From assembly GCA_019096065.1 (NCBI GenBank), contig JAGUCH010000004.1:1054001-1118000 (forward strand): 64,000 nucleotides of DNA, in the 5' to 3' direction. Shown in pieces: positions 50,601 through 62,566 of this stretch (the first letter of the stretch is position 1; each line of letters opens with the position of its first letter). The notes below the pieces were generated by a model. That model did no database searches and was not told where the DNA came from. It worked only from the letters and a program-made list of their open reading frames with translations. Source of the DNA: Paracyclopina nana (lineage: Eukaryota; Arthropoda; Copepoda; Cyclopoida; Cyclopettidae). Made by a program: the position numbers and the translations under genes.

Positions 50601-53101
50601 GGCTCGTTGTAGTTGTTTCCAAAGGCATTGAGTTCCCTGGGCACGGAATCCCTGTTGCCTGTTCGAGTCGTTTCTGTCTTCAGGTTGGAGAGGGCAACAA
50701 GAACCACGCACGCAGGATGAAAACTCAGCCCGTGAATTCTCGATGCATCGAATGTCTTGATTTTGGTCACACTGATTACGGGAGTTGAGTCTGAAAAGGA
50801 ATAGTGTATACAATAATTGTGAAAGTGCAGGCAAGCTTACTTTGAGCAGAGGAAGACAGAGCCAAATTGTAGATGGAGATGACGTTGTCAGCGCAGAAAA
50901 CAACCAACTCATCATTAAGAAGATTCAGAAGGAGAACCTGAGCATCCACTTTCAGCATTTTGGCGTTGGCATTGTCCAACTTTTCCGTCCGAGGGTAGAT
51001 TCGCAACTCGTCGCAAAGGGCAGCAAGGTTATAACACCCAACGACAATATGATCGCGCCACCAAAGAATGCCTCCAGTCACAATGAAGTCTTTTTCTTGG
51101 GTCTCGTTTCCGAACAAGCGCCATTTTCGCAAAATGGTTGAGTAGTGAGCAAAGCCAGTTCGACCAGCGACAGCTATGTGCTCAGAGGCGTCATCCATGG
51201 CAGTGTACTAAGAAATAGCTCAATTGTCTATTTTACATTGAGGAAGTAATTATCATTTCTTTTTACCCTAATTGGCCAGCTGCTTCCAATATAATTATGC
51301 GGTATAGCAATAGTCATCCATTGCTTACTGCTAGAAGACACCAAACTCAAGTTGCCATCTCCAGCAGTGTTTTCCTCGCCAAAGAGCAGAGTGTGACCAG
51401 ACCCTAGGGATGCCTTACGATTTAGCTGGCCTTTGGTGGACTGCCGGTTGTGCCCTATGTTGAGGAAAAGTCGATCTTCTCCTTGCAAGTAGATGTCTTC
51501 CTGCTTCGTCATGTAAGGATTGACCGAGGATGGGCTTTTGACAAATTGGAGCACTAAAGCTTTATTAGCCAAAGGATTAGAGTTGACTGCATCCTCCTTC
51601 TGCTGGTCGAATTGCTCTGGGAAAGGCATAAATTCTGGGTCAGTGGCCTTTTGGCTTCTTGTCTTTGAGTTGGCAATCCACATTTGATACCCCTCAGCCG
51701 ACCAATCCTGCGCAATTGTCATACTAAAAATAGTGAGGAGAAAGTAAAAAAAGTAAGACCTACCAAACTTTTGATGCAAAGAGGATTTTGCCCAACTGGG
51801 TCCGACACAAGTGGACCATAGTCCCAGCAAAGGGAGCACATGATCATGGCCCCGAAGGTCGACCAGACCGAAAAACCACCACGTTCCCAAGCCATGGCCA
51901 GGGCAGTCCCATCGGGAGTCCATTTCATGCAGGAAACAGGCCCAGGACATCCTGGATAATCTCTCGTGGGCAATCGTAATCTGTGCGAAATAACGAGGCC
52001 ACCAGTCATCTCGTCCACATTGTACACGATCCCCTCTGCGCTGTAAATCAAAAAGAAAATGGTAATCCATTCATTGCATTGTTTTGCTACTTAATTACTT
52101 TTTTCGACCAAAAGCAATAAGCTTGTATTTGTGGTTCAAGGAGACGCATATTGCATCCTCCAGCTGTAAAGCCCACACACCAGTCACAGACTAGAAGCAG
52201 AAAACGATTATTATCGCTGAACAACATGCACATTTACAACATATATCATACGTTCGGATCAAAATTGACAGTTGATGAAAAAAGGAAGGCTGCCCTGCCA
52301 TCATTGAAAACAACTGCATAGCCTCCGATCAGAGGAGAGTAGGCAATTTTGGACACGTAGATGCCTCTGTCCGACAAAGGCACAGCCTTCAAAACTTGCT
52401 GGTCTGTGCAAAAAGGGATTCTCCGCAAATCTAGAGAATAATCCCGTTTTTCCTGGCCCTGAAGCACACAAGATGCATTTTTCTTAAAATATCATTTTAG
52501 AATAAGTAGAAAAACAGTTAATTACCTCCCACGTGTATCTTAAAATGCGGCCCGTTTTTGTCGCTATCATTAATTCCTCACGTATGGCCACCAAATCAGC
52601 GATTCCACCTTCAATCGACACCTCGAAAGCCAATGAAAAAATGAGCGGAGGAATGATCTCCTTGATGAAAAGTTCATCATTTTCTCTTCTCAGGGATGGG
52701 GTAGGAGGATCGACCAGCTCATAGAGGGTCTTAATATCAGTTGGAACGACAAGATGATAGATAATCAAATGCTCCTTTTCGGTCTGAAAAAGGTGGACTT
52801 TTGGATAAATTGAAAATCTTAAAAATAGGCAAGGAATTACCACAACGACAATCATGGACGAATCAGGCCTCCATTGGGCCAGCACATTTTGGCCAAGTTC
52901 TTTGATTGATGACGGGGAGCGCCTGTGAGAGATGATCGGGACACACGGTTTGACGTACCAGATCAAGACAGAATCGCTCGTGACAATGGCCGTCAGAATT
53001 TTGTCTCTGTTGCAGATCACATGTTGAATTTCTTGAGGATTGTCCACAGAGTCCTGCTGAGGCAGCCTTAAAAGCCTGGCCCATCCTTTGGGGTAATACA
53101 T
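47607..53101 (-). CDS. RIC1: RIC1, RAB6A-GEF complex subunit
   Basis: RIC1 with RGP1 activates RAB6 for retrograde Golgi traffic; the fly gene is Rich. Twelve exons, from the start at 53101: 53101-52526, 52458-52252, 52190-52099, 52040-51764, 51707-51267, 51207-50841, 50790-50269, 50207-50098, 50043-48681, 48538-48376, 48322-48131 and 48078-47607; phases agree, 1593 residues. Landmarks: N-terminal MYYPKGWARLL and QWRPDSSMIVV, GGFSVWSTFGAMIMCSLCWD, DWSAEGYQMW, IYLQGEDRLFLNIGHN, the RIC1 domain (LLLHEVLEEEATSTEPIPD, RAARVDNFVTSLNRLHRDF), and a Ser-rich C-terminus. Exon 1 carries an in-frame 42-nt insertion at 52840-52799 that may be an unspliced or wrongly bounded intron. Head to head with the DOCK gene. 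Confidence 0.93.
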
Positions 53102-53914
53102 GACTTTTCCAGACCTTCACTACTGCATCGGAACAAAACATGAGCACGTCTACTTTTTTTACTAGGGGTGGCTAAACGGTTGTACCACATAATTGAAACT
53201 GAATTCTCGCGAGGAATCGTTCATTTTCTCACAAACTGGAATCAACCCTAGATATTGGGATGTTTATGCTTTTGGCTGAATTAATTTTAAGCAAACTGAC
53301 TCATTTGATAAATGATTAAACCTTAAAGTTTTGGTTGACCCTAGCTTGAGAAACTAGAGAAAGCTGAGATGAACTGAAAATGCATTGATCAGCTTTGCGT
53401 AAAGGTGACGAACTGTGATTTCGCATACTATCAATGCAAGAATTGATCAGAAAAAATAGAATTATCTTACTGAACAAGCCGGTTAACAATATAGCTGATT
53501 AACTGTCATGAATTCCGTCAAATTGACTTGTGTTAAATTAGCGTGAATTGGTGCATTTAAATTGAGGCAGAGTAATCTAATATTTTGTTGTATTTTTCAC
53601 TTTTCATCAGAGAAACGACTCCCTCAAAAACTGGAGAATTGTCAACTTTTTTTAAGTAAGCGTAAGTTAGTTAAGGAGTTGGTGTCATTGAATTACAAAA
53701 CAGAGGTTTGGAAAAAAGAAAAAAAGTTGAGCTTGTGCTGAATTCGGTCCGCTTCGTTGCGTGTGGGGCGAAGAGCGTAAACATTGGAGTGCAAGAATCA
53801 TTATCGTTGTCGGCGACGTCGTACGCTCCTGCTTATCATGGGACTCTTCCGATTGCATATGCAGTAGTAGGAGCGTGAGAACCTGCCGTGCATGTGGCAA
53901 CTTCTCAATTAAGC
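53102..53914. promoter_or_regulatory. Putative shared 5' region of RIC1 and DOCK
   Basis: 813 bp between divergent start codons. The centre is AT-rich; the DOCK-proximal 200 bp are richer in GC and CpG (GTCGGCGACGTCGTACG at about 53808), consistent with a promoter or first untranslated sequence. No coding exon seen. Confidence 0.4.
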
Positions 53915-56900
53915 ATGATGAATTGCTGGAAACGGGTGCCCCACAAGCCTAGGGCCTATTGCATTTTTAACTACAACGTCCCACCTGACCCAGAGTCCAT
54001 TTGGAGGCTCTCGCTTGTGCTTGGAGATGCTGTGGTGATTTTGTGCGAGGCTGAAGGCTGGTATTATGGCCACACCCTTTCGAATGAGGCCCACAAGGGC
54101 GTCTTCCCAAAAACCTATGTCCATCTGCCAGAAAGTGAGAGTGCCAAAGATCCCATTGTTGAAGAGATCAATGCCTCCCTCAAGGAGTGGAATGAAATCA
54201 TGAAGAGCAAATATTTATTTGCGCATAAAAATGACCACTTTGTTTTCGTGAGCACCATCAAGGGATGCATGCGGGACATCATCAGCCTCAGGTCTTCGTT
54301 GGCGATTGGCAAATTGACTGAAAAAGAGGCCAGGGAGATCCGCCGCAAGGCTGTGAACAAGACGGATTTTCTCAACAAATACTTGAAGCTTGATCTCGTC
54401 GTCCGCGACGATCGTGGAAACGTCATATCAGTTGAAAAGTAAGTGCACTCGTCAAGGTTTCATTAGGAGGAGGATGTGAAATATTGATATGTGTAATGTT
54501 GATTAAGCCGCAAAAATGACCACTCCGCATGATTTGTAAAATTCGAAGGCTGATGCATGCACAATTCTTAAGGAAAATGAAAATGACTCATTTTGCTTTT
54601 GTTAAGGTATGCAAACATCATTTTTGCCGATTAAGCATTTTCAATTACTTTGTTTTAAAGTGGCTGAAATATTTTCTTTGATTGCAGAACGTCGGCTGTT
54701 TCCCTCTACCGACACACAGTGAAAAAGTCCGAGGAGAACGAGACCAACAACATCGGTGTGAATGCTCTCATGGATGGTGTGCACATCTCCAATTCTTTTC
54801 GTATCATGCTGAATGTGAAGCAGTTCTCCTCCGTTAAAGTGAGTGACGACGTTGACCTCATTCTGTCCATTTACGAGGTGTCTGAAGGAAAAACTCCGAA
54901 GCCTTTGTGCGAAAGCTACGTCATCGAAAACTGGAAAAAGGCCAGTAGTAACAGCAACAACGAATCGAGAACCAGGCCCTTGCGCGTGCTCTTCGGAGAC
55001 ATCAGCAAGAACGACATCACGGATAAGAAGCTTTTTCTTATCTGCAACGTCGTTAGTAATGGGAACTTTTGCTCCAAAGCTGGAAACATCAGTGCGAGCA
55101 ACGAGGCCTTAGAAAAGATTTACTTTCGCAAACCGGTGGGCGTGGCCGCCAAGGACATTACCAGCTTGTTCACCTTCAAGCAGAACGTGAAGGGCAATAA
55201 GAGCAATGAAAACGAGCTTGACATTCCTTTCCTGTTGGGCAACGAGTCTGAGTGCCTGGACGCGACTTTTCGGAAGCTCATTTCCGAGAAGAAGCACAAC
55301 GCCGAGCAAAGTGCCCTCCACGTGCAATTGGGCATCATTTATGGGGACAGCGGAGCGGACTTGTACAACAACGCGATGCTCCTGTATGATCCTATGAATG
55401 CATACAGCTATGTGGGTCGGGTACCCATGGCTCGTAAACTTGGCCTACCCGACGTCATTCGACCCTCAGACGTGCGCAACGATTTGTACGTCACTGTTTT
55501 GGCTGGTGACTTTTCCCGCCTGGATAAACGGCAGGACCGTAACGTGGAGGTCACCATGGAAGTATGCGACGAAATTGGCAATGTAGTCAAGGATGTCATT
55601 AGCCTGGGAGTCGGGGCTGATCTGAAAGAAAAGTCCGCCTTCACCAGCGTCGTGTACTACCACGAGGGCAAGCCCAGGTGGAATGAAGTCGTGCGAGTTA
55701 CACTGCCAACTGACCAGTTTGCCAGGTGCCATTTGAGGTTCACATTCAGGCACAGATCTCGTCGAGACGAGAAAGCCACCCCTTGGGCGTTTGCCTACAT
55801 GAAACTAGTGGACGACAGGGATGAGACTGCTGTCAAGGACAAGCTGCATGAATTGCTAGTCTACAAGATTGAGAAAAAAGTGGAAGTGGAGAATACCAAT
55901 TTCTACCTTGAGTTGCCTTTCAGCCGGAGCAACATGGCTGTCAAGGCCAAAACCTACATGGGCTTGACTCCTTTGCCGAAGGACGTTTTCACTGTTGGCA
56001 CCACTTTGGCGTCAACGAAGCTGACGCAAAACGAGGGACTCTTGAGTTTACTCAAGTGGAAGTCCGAGCCCGATAACCTCAAAGCTAGTCTCGTCAACTT
56101 TGATAAGAAAGTCACTCCGCAGGAATTTGTCAAGTTTATGCCCGACGTGCTGGACGCACTTTTTGCCATTCTGATGGAAAACAAGCAAGCTGAGTTGTTT
56201 GATACGCTCGTCTTCAAAAGCCTGGTCACTGTCATTCTCATGATCACCGACGAAAACAGCCGGTTCGCTCAATTTGTGCCTGTGCTGGAGCAATACATTG
56301 ACGAGAACTTTTACGCGACTCTCGCCTACAACAAGTTACTCGTGGTGTTGCGAGAAAGCGTGGAGAATGCAACGACGAAGCCCAAAGACCTGAGTCAGTC
56401 CATGAAGTGTCTGCGGTACATTTTCAAGTTTGTCGTGAGGTCACGACAGCTCTTCAGTCAGTACAACGAAGGCAAAGGCCAGGAGCCTTTTGAGCAGCTG
56501 CTCAAAGACGTTCTCATCAGCATAGTCAAATTGATGTACTACACCTCAGCAGATGTCTTCCAGGCTCAGGGCTATTGCCTCAAGCAGGTCATTCTGGCTG
56601 TTCCCGATCTCATGAAAATCTACCCTGAAAAGGACTTGGCCGAGACAATCATCAGCATGATTGGCGCACTTCCCGATGACAAGCTGGACATGAACAAAAT
56701 AGGCGCTTTCAAGGACATAGTCGAGTCTCCGCTGTTCCTGATCCCGAACTGCAGGCAAATTTTGCTGCCTGCTGTGGCATCACATGTCAATGAGTTCCTG
56801 TTGCACCGGCCGGATCTGGTGAATCTCGCCACTGAAACCCTCGGTGACATTCTGGATAAAGTGAGCTCCCTCACACCTCGTGACCCCGATGACATCACTG

Positions 56901-59900
56901 AGCTCATGAATATCTGCCTGAGAACCGTGATCAAGTGCGTGGCCAACCGGAGAGCCGAGGATGAGAACATGAAAGCAGTCGTGGCCAATATGATTTGCCT
57001 GTTTGACGAGATGACTCCCAGCCACTACAGCCAGTTCATTGACAACTTTGCCATCACCAATCCGGAGGGGCGATCCAAACTGATTGATTTCATCATGGAG
57101 GTGTTGGGCCTGTTCAAGGACTTGATTGCCAACAACGTGTACAGGGAGGAGTGGAACACCATCCTCATGCTCCAGAACAAGGTTGTGATGAAGGCCCTGT
57201 GTGAGTTCTCACACACCATCCGAGACTTTTTCTGCTACAAGGACGAATTCGAGTTCCATGCGTGGAACAACTTTTTCCGATGTGCCATCACGTTCATCAA
57301 GCAGCCCTCGTTGCAATTGGAGAAGTTCTCCGAGAACAAGAAGTGGAAGATACTCAAGTCCCACGATGACATGCGCAAAATCATGGGCCACGAGGTCCGA
57401 CAAATGTGGTTCAACTTGGGCCAACATAAGATCAAGTTTGTGCCCGACTTGGTCGGTGACTTCCTCGAAATGGCTCTGATCCCCGAGCCCGAATTGCGAC
57501 GAGCCACCATACCCATTTTCTTTGACATGATCCAGTGTGAGTTCTACGGCTCAAGATTCCAGTCGAACAACAATGGGCGGGACTCGACCTTGTCAAAGGG
57601 ACACTTCCACATTTTCCAGAACGAGCTCATTTCCAAGCTGGACGTCTTCATCGCCAAGGACGGCCTGGGCGATGACTTGTTCCTTCACATGTACCGCAAA
57701 ATAATGATGGAGCATTGCTCGGAGCACACGTCCATCCGGGATTCGGGCACTCGTTATGTCGAGCTCACTTCCAAGCTGATCGAGCTCCTGTTGGAGTACA
57801 GAACGACGGCAGTGTCGAACGAGTCGAAAGAGAACCAGATGTCTTGCATTGTCAACCTCCTGGACTTTTACATGAACATCAAGAGGCAAGACTTGTACGT
57901 GCGCTACCTCAAAGAGATGGCTGCGTTGCATGAAAAGTGCCAGAATCACGCCGAGTCCGGCCACACGATTTTGCAAATTGCCAAGCTGTTGGAATGGAGC
58001 GACAAGCCTCTGGATGAGATCACGTGGGAAAAGTACCCGCGGTGCTCCACAAACAGAGCTTTGAAGGAGGTCATGTACAAGGAAGTGATTGACAAGTTTG
58101 ACGAGGGCAAAATGTGGGAGAAAGCCCTTGAGATTTGCAAGGAATTGTGCTATCAGTACGAGCACGTGACTTTTGACTACGGCGAGATGGCAACCATCAT
58201 GGCCAGGATGTCCAAGTTCTATGACAACATCATGAACAACGACGAGCCCAGGAGAGCTCCGGAGTATTTCAGGGTGGCCTTTATCGGTCGAGGATTCCCT
58301 GCTTTCCTGCAGAACAAGACGTTTGTCTACCGTGGCAAAGGATGTGACCGGTTGGGAGACTTCAGCGCACGTGTCCTCGATCAGTTCCCCAATGCTGAGC
58401 AAATGAACACGCTGAATGCTCCGTCGGAAGAGGAGAGAGAATCGAGCAAGCAGCTCGTGCAAATCAACAACGTCAATCCCATAATGCACGAAAGGTCCAT
58501 GTTTGATGGCAAAGTGATTGCCCCGCAAATCCTCAAATATTACAAGTTGAACGAGGTCTCTCAGTTCTCCTACTCGAGGCCCTTTCACAAAGAGCCACGA
58601 GACCGAGAGAATGAGTTTGCCAGCCTGTGGGTGGAGCGTACAATCATCCGGACCAGAGAGTCATTTCCTGGAATCATGCAATGGTTCCCGGTTCTGGATC
58701 CACCCGAAGTTTTCGAGCTGACACCCCTTGACAACGCCATTGAGACCATGGAAAAGGCCAACGAGTCCCTCAGAAGCATGATTCAAGAGCACACAAACAG
58801 AAATGTCAACCCTGACATTAAGCCTCTCCAAATGAAACTGAAAGGAATTCTGGGTAATTTCCGCTAACAAGATTTAGATATGAGCAGAGAGGTGCTAATT
58901 TATTCTTCTTTGTAGATGCCGCCGTCATGGGAGGAACGTCCAATTACGAGAAAGCTTTTTTCACGCAGAAATATGCTCGCAGCCATCCTGAGGATGATGA
59001 AAAGATCAGGCAATTAAAAGACCTCATTGCAGATCAAATTCCCCTCCTCGACACCGGAATCAAGTAAGTTTTTGTCATAAGCTACTTTGAATTTGTAACA
59101 TGTCGAATTTTCGCTTCTCAGAATTCATGATTTGAAAAAGAGCACTGATGTTGCTCCGCTCCATCAGCATTTTGAGCAAATGTTTGAAAAAATGAAGAGA
59201 AACGTGGAAGAAAAGTACGGCAAGCGTACCTGTGAGTTTATCGTGCAAAGGGTGACAATTCACGATCGAGGAGGGAAAATCTTTGAGGATGCCAGCCATA
59301 AGGCCTCTTTCGAGGCACCGACTGCCAGCAATTTGTCGTCCACCAGGAACACACTCAACAACAGCCTTGACCTAGAGCCGGAAAGTTTCACGAGAGCCTC
59401 ATTTAATAGCCAAAGCAGCATCGATTCCACGCCCTTGTCAAAGGCCAAAAACTTGACTGTGAGCATGATTGGCAACATTTCCAGGCGCAAATCCAATGTC
59501 AGCTCAATGAACAGAAACGATGACACGAGAGGCTCGACGAGCTCCACAATGTCCCATGGTGGAAGCCAGCAAGCCAATCGAACCTTTGAATCATATCAAA
59601 GCATAGAAGAGACCTCGACAACTGTCATTGTCACCGACTCGAGGCTGTATGCAAATCATCCAACGTCACGGCCTTCGAGTGGACATCTGCACAACTTCAT
59701 ATCCACCTCCACTCCTAATCATTCGCGTTCACCCTCTATGGCCTCCAATCGAGACTCTGTTGTGAGCAATGAAGGCCAGCTGGTTGGGGATGTCAATCCG
59801 CCTGTTTTGCCTCCTCGCAAAAGTGCGGACCACAGCAATGGGCTGAACTCTACTGCTGACACCCTGTCCCTATCCAATTTTGAGAGCAATAGCAGCAACT

Positions 59901-60043
59901 CGGGGAGTCGTGAGGATATTGTCAGCCTTCGTAGCATCAAGAAAAAGGCGCCCCCTCCACCTCCTCCGATAATTGTTAGCAATGGATCACAAACGCCCCC
60001 AACTCCTCCCAAAAGGCCTCCCTTGAGACCTCCCACTGATTGA
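53915..60043 (+). CDS. mbc: DOCK1/myoblast city-type RAC guanine nucleotide exchange factor
   Basis: Exons 53915-54438, 54688-58853, 58916-59063 and 59122-60043, in phase, 1919 residues. With ELMO it activates RAC in myoblast fusion, migration and engulfment. Order: N-terminal SH3 (about 10-70), helical bundle, DHR-1 lipid-binding C2 domain (about 438-615, [19 protein letters not shown]), armadillo-like middle, and catalytic DHR-2 (about 1230-1640). DHR-2 keeps the nucleotide-sensor region ([15 protein letters not shown]). The tail has a CRK-binding PPVLPPRK motif and a proline run near the end. Tail and SH3 point to the DOCK1/2/5 class rather than DOCK3/4. One exon is 4.2 kb, unusual for the family. 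Start: first of two close ATGs (53915, 53918). Confidence 0.93.
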
Positions 60044-60056
60044 AATGAGCGAAAAT

Positions 60057-60396
60057 CCGCCTCCACTCCCAGTCATTCAAATTCACCTCATATGACCTCT
60101 TATTCCTAATTGTTGTTAGTGATGAAGGCAAACTGGTTCGAGACTGCGATACACCTGTTTTGCCTCCTTGCAAAAGCATGGACCACAGCAATGGGCAGAA
60201 CTCTACTGCTGACACCTTATCCCTATCCAATTTTGAGAGCAATAGAAGCAACTCTAGCTTGAGGATATTGTCAGCCTTTGTAGCATCAAGAAAAAGTCAC
60301 CCCCTCCAATAATTGTTAGCAATGGATCACAAACGCCCCCAACTCCTCCCAAAAGGTCTCCCTTGAGACCTCCCACTGATTAAAATGAGCTAATAT
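60057..60396 (+). pseudogene. Decayed tandem copy 1 of the DOCK 3' end
   Basis: About 340 bp repeating 59703-60056 of the real last exon, from CCGCCTCCACTCCCAGTCAT through GACACCTTATCCCTATCCAA to CCTCCCACTGATTAAAATGA. Short deletions and substitutions break the frame; the polyproline segment is shortened and the CRK-motif Arg codon is changed. Confidence 0.9.
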
Positions 60397-60715
60397 CCGC
60401 CTCCACTCACAGTCATTCAAATTCACCTCATATGACCTCTTATCGCTAATTGTTGTTAGTGATGAAGGTCAACTGGTTGGAGACTGCAATATGCCTGTTT
60501 TGCCTCCTTGCTAAAGTGCGGACCATGGCAGTGAGCTGTACTCTATTGGTGACACCCTGTCCCTATCCAATTTTGAGAGCAATCGCAGCAACTCTGGGAG
60601 TCGTGAGGATATTGTCAGCCTTTGAAGCATCAAGAAAAAGGCACCCCCTCCGGTAATAGTTAGCAATGGGCTACAAGCGCCTGCAACTCCCCCCAAAAGG
60701 TTCTCATATTGAAAA
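60397..60715 (+). pseudogene. Decayed tandem copy 2 of the DOCK 3' end
   Basis: Third head-to-tail unit, starting CCGCCTCCACTCACAGTCAT. It repeats GACACCCTGTCCCTATCCAA and GCATCAAGAAAAAGGC, and ends near CCCCAAAAGGTTCTC. It carries a stop in place of a conserved codon (TGCTAAAGTG for CGCAAAAGTG). Slightly more truncated than copy 1. Confidence 0.88.
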
Positions 60716-61179
60716 GTTTGACCTGCAATATTTAATCATTCAAAAGTTCAAAACTTTCTGTCATTCGGGTGCAATAGTAGTAGTTATTGTTTTTTTCGCA
60801 GCCTTTGAGGGATTTGGCTCACCCTTAAGCAATTGCAATTGATTGAAAATATTGACCAAAGATCATGCATGATTAGTGTCTGCTCAATTCTAGTCTATAG
60901 TAATTAACTCTTACAACGATCATCATCGCCCTCACAACCAAAAAATTAACTTTTTGTCATAACGCCTTTGTACACAACTGTATCAGGACTTCCGGTGTTC
61001 TTGCAAGTACTTAATTACAGTGCCAACAACAAATATCGTTATGTATATTCCTGATCAATTTTGATGTGACAAAATATGCATTTAAGTATGAATTCTTCCT
61101 CTCGATATACGTTATCTACTATACTTTCTGTTGATTGAATCAATCTTGAGTGAGAATAATGAATTACATTTTTTACACC
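60716..61179. other. Spacer between DOCK relics and NDUFAF7
   Basis: AT-rich, nothing supported. Receives the 3' ends of both flanking convergent genes. Confidence 0.5.
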
Positions 61180-62355
61180 TCATTCCTGTTTGCTCCCATG
61201 AAATCCAACTGGGGTGTAATTAGGATGAATGAATTGCACAGTTTTGGGGAAGATGCTCAAAAACTTGAATCGTTCTCCCATTTTTTGTGGGTCGACCAAA
61301 AAGTCCAGGCTTTTCTGCAGCTCTTGGGCATGCTGAGGATTGGCCTCCTTAAGCAGATTGCACCTGATCACAATGCCAAGCTGGGTGAGAAACTGGTTTT
61401 GAGACACGGGTCCAAAAGCCAGTGCATGCTTGCTAGTTTTCCTCTTGAGGTACTCGAAGTCCACATCCGCAGTCAAGTCGGCTTCACCCAAGTCTTTGAG
61501 GGGATCGCTCAATTGGTGGCCTTTAAAGGCTCGAAATGTGTCCACTACTTGAGTTGACATCTGATCATTTCCATAATCAGCAATCAGTGCAGCTCCGCCA
61601 TCCTCCACAATTCTGTCAGATATGGTTTCCATGATGGCACCAGACTTTGGCGAGATCTCAATCGCGTCCATTTTCTCATAGGCAGCTTCATTGTCAACAT
61701 AATGGTTGGCAAGTGTTTTGGCTCGACTCTTGACAAGTGCCAAAGAGTCATCTTTGGTGATGTCGACCAGGATTTCTTGCCAACCTTTCGTGCTTGGATC
61801 TCTGACAAATTTGTGGATTGGAAGGGCATCAAAAAACTCATTGGCCACAAAAAAGGTGAACCCCCTTGGGACCTCATTGAGCCGGTCGTACCAATTGACT
61901 TTAGGACCAATATCAAGCAGTCGAGTTTCTTGCATTTTCTTCATCCTGTCACTGGCCTCGACCAGATGAACGCTGAAATGAGGCAGTTCCTCCGGAACCA
62001 ATTTCTTGGCCGTTTTGAGGATATCTCCCATCAAGGTGCCATGACCAGGACCGAGCTCAACCAACTGGAGAGGACGGACACTGCCCATTTTCCTCCATTC
62101 GTGGATGATCCAAATGGCGATGCATTCGCCAAACATTTGGCTGATTTCCGGAGAAGTGATGAAATCCCCGGAGGATCCCAGAACATTTTCCTTCGTGGTG
62201 TAGTATCCTTTGAAAGGGTTTGTGAGCACTTCTTGCATGAATTGAGCTATGCTCATCGGACCAGTCAACTTGATTTTGGCAGCCATTTCCCTTTCAAAAG
62301 AGCCTTTGGCGTAGGTTGCACAACACCTCCGAGCGACTTGCTGAAGCAATCTCAT
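61180..62355 (-). CDS. NDUFAF7: Protein arginine methyltransferase NDUFAF7, mitochondrial
   Basis: Single intronless 391-residue frame. Symmetrically dimethylates an arginine of NDUFS2 during early assembly of respiratory complex I. The N-terminus MRLLQQVARRCCATYAKGSF is a plausible mitochondrial presequence. Family landmarks: MSIAQFMQEVLTNPFKGYY, GDFITSPEISQMFGE, the SAM-binding loop VELGPGHGTLMGDIL, FFVANEFFDALPIHKF, and ALIADYGND. Length is close to the family's usual (about 400-440). Lies between the DOCK relics (convergent) and the next gene on the same strand, which ends 212 bp upstream. Confidence 0.95.
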   Translation of the reverse strand: MRLLQQVARRCCATYAKGSFEREMAAKIKLTGPMSIAQFMQEVLTNPFKGYYTTKENVLGSSGDFITSPEISQMFGECIAIWIIHEWRKMGSVRPLQLVELGPGHGTLMGDILKTAKKLVPEELPHFSVHLVEASDRMKKMQETRLLDIGPKVNWYDRLNEVPRGFTFFVANEFFDALPIHKFVRDPSTKGWQEILVDITKDDSLALVKSRAKTLANHYVDNEAAYEKMDAIEISPKSGAIMETISDRIVEDGGAALIADYGNDQMSTQVVDTFRAFKGHQLSDPLKDLGEADLTADVDFEYLKRKTSKHALAFGPVSQNQFLTQLGIVIRCNLLKEANPQHAQELQKSLDFLVDPQKMGERFKFLSIFPKTVQFIHPNYTPVGFHGSKQE

Positions 62356-62566
62356 GTCGGTAACTTGAAAGAAAAGCAGACTTTATTTGTGGGTGAACAA
62401 TGTCACAGCCCCTTTTGAGAATTCTATCAAAAAGTCATTATAATAATAATAATAATGGTAAACAAACTGTAGGAAAAATTGTGTTTGATCTTTTCCCCTC
62501 ACAGGAGTTTGTACAAAACTGATAAATTTGACGATGCTGCTGAGTATTGTATGGCAAAGCTTGTGA

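Noticed and set aside
57593-58588. 331-codon frame on the minus strand
   Set aside because: Antisense to conserved DOCK DHR-2 coding sequence; it arises from codon bias of the real gene and matches no family.
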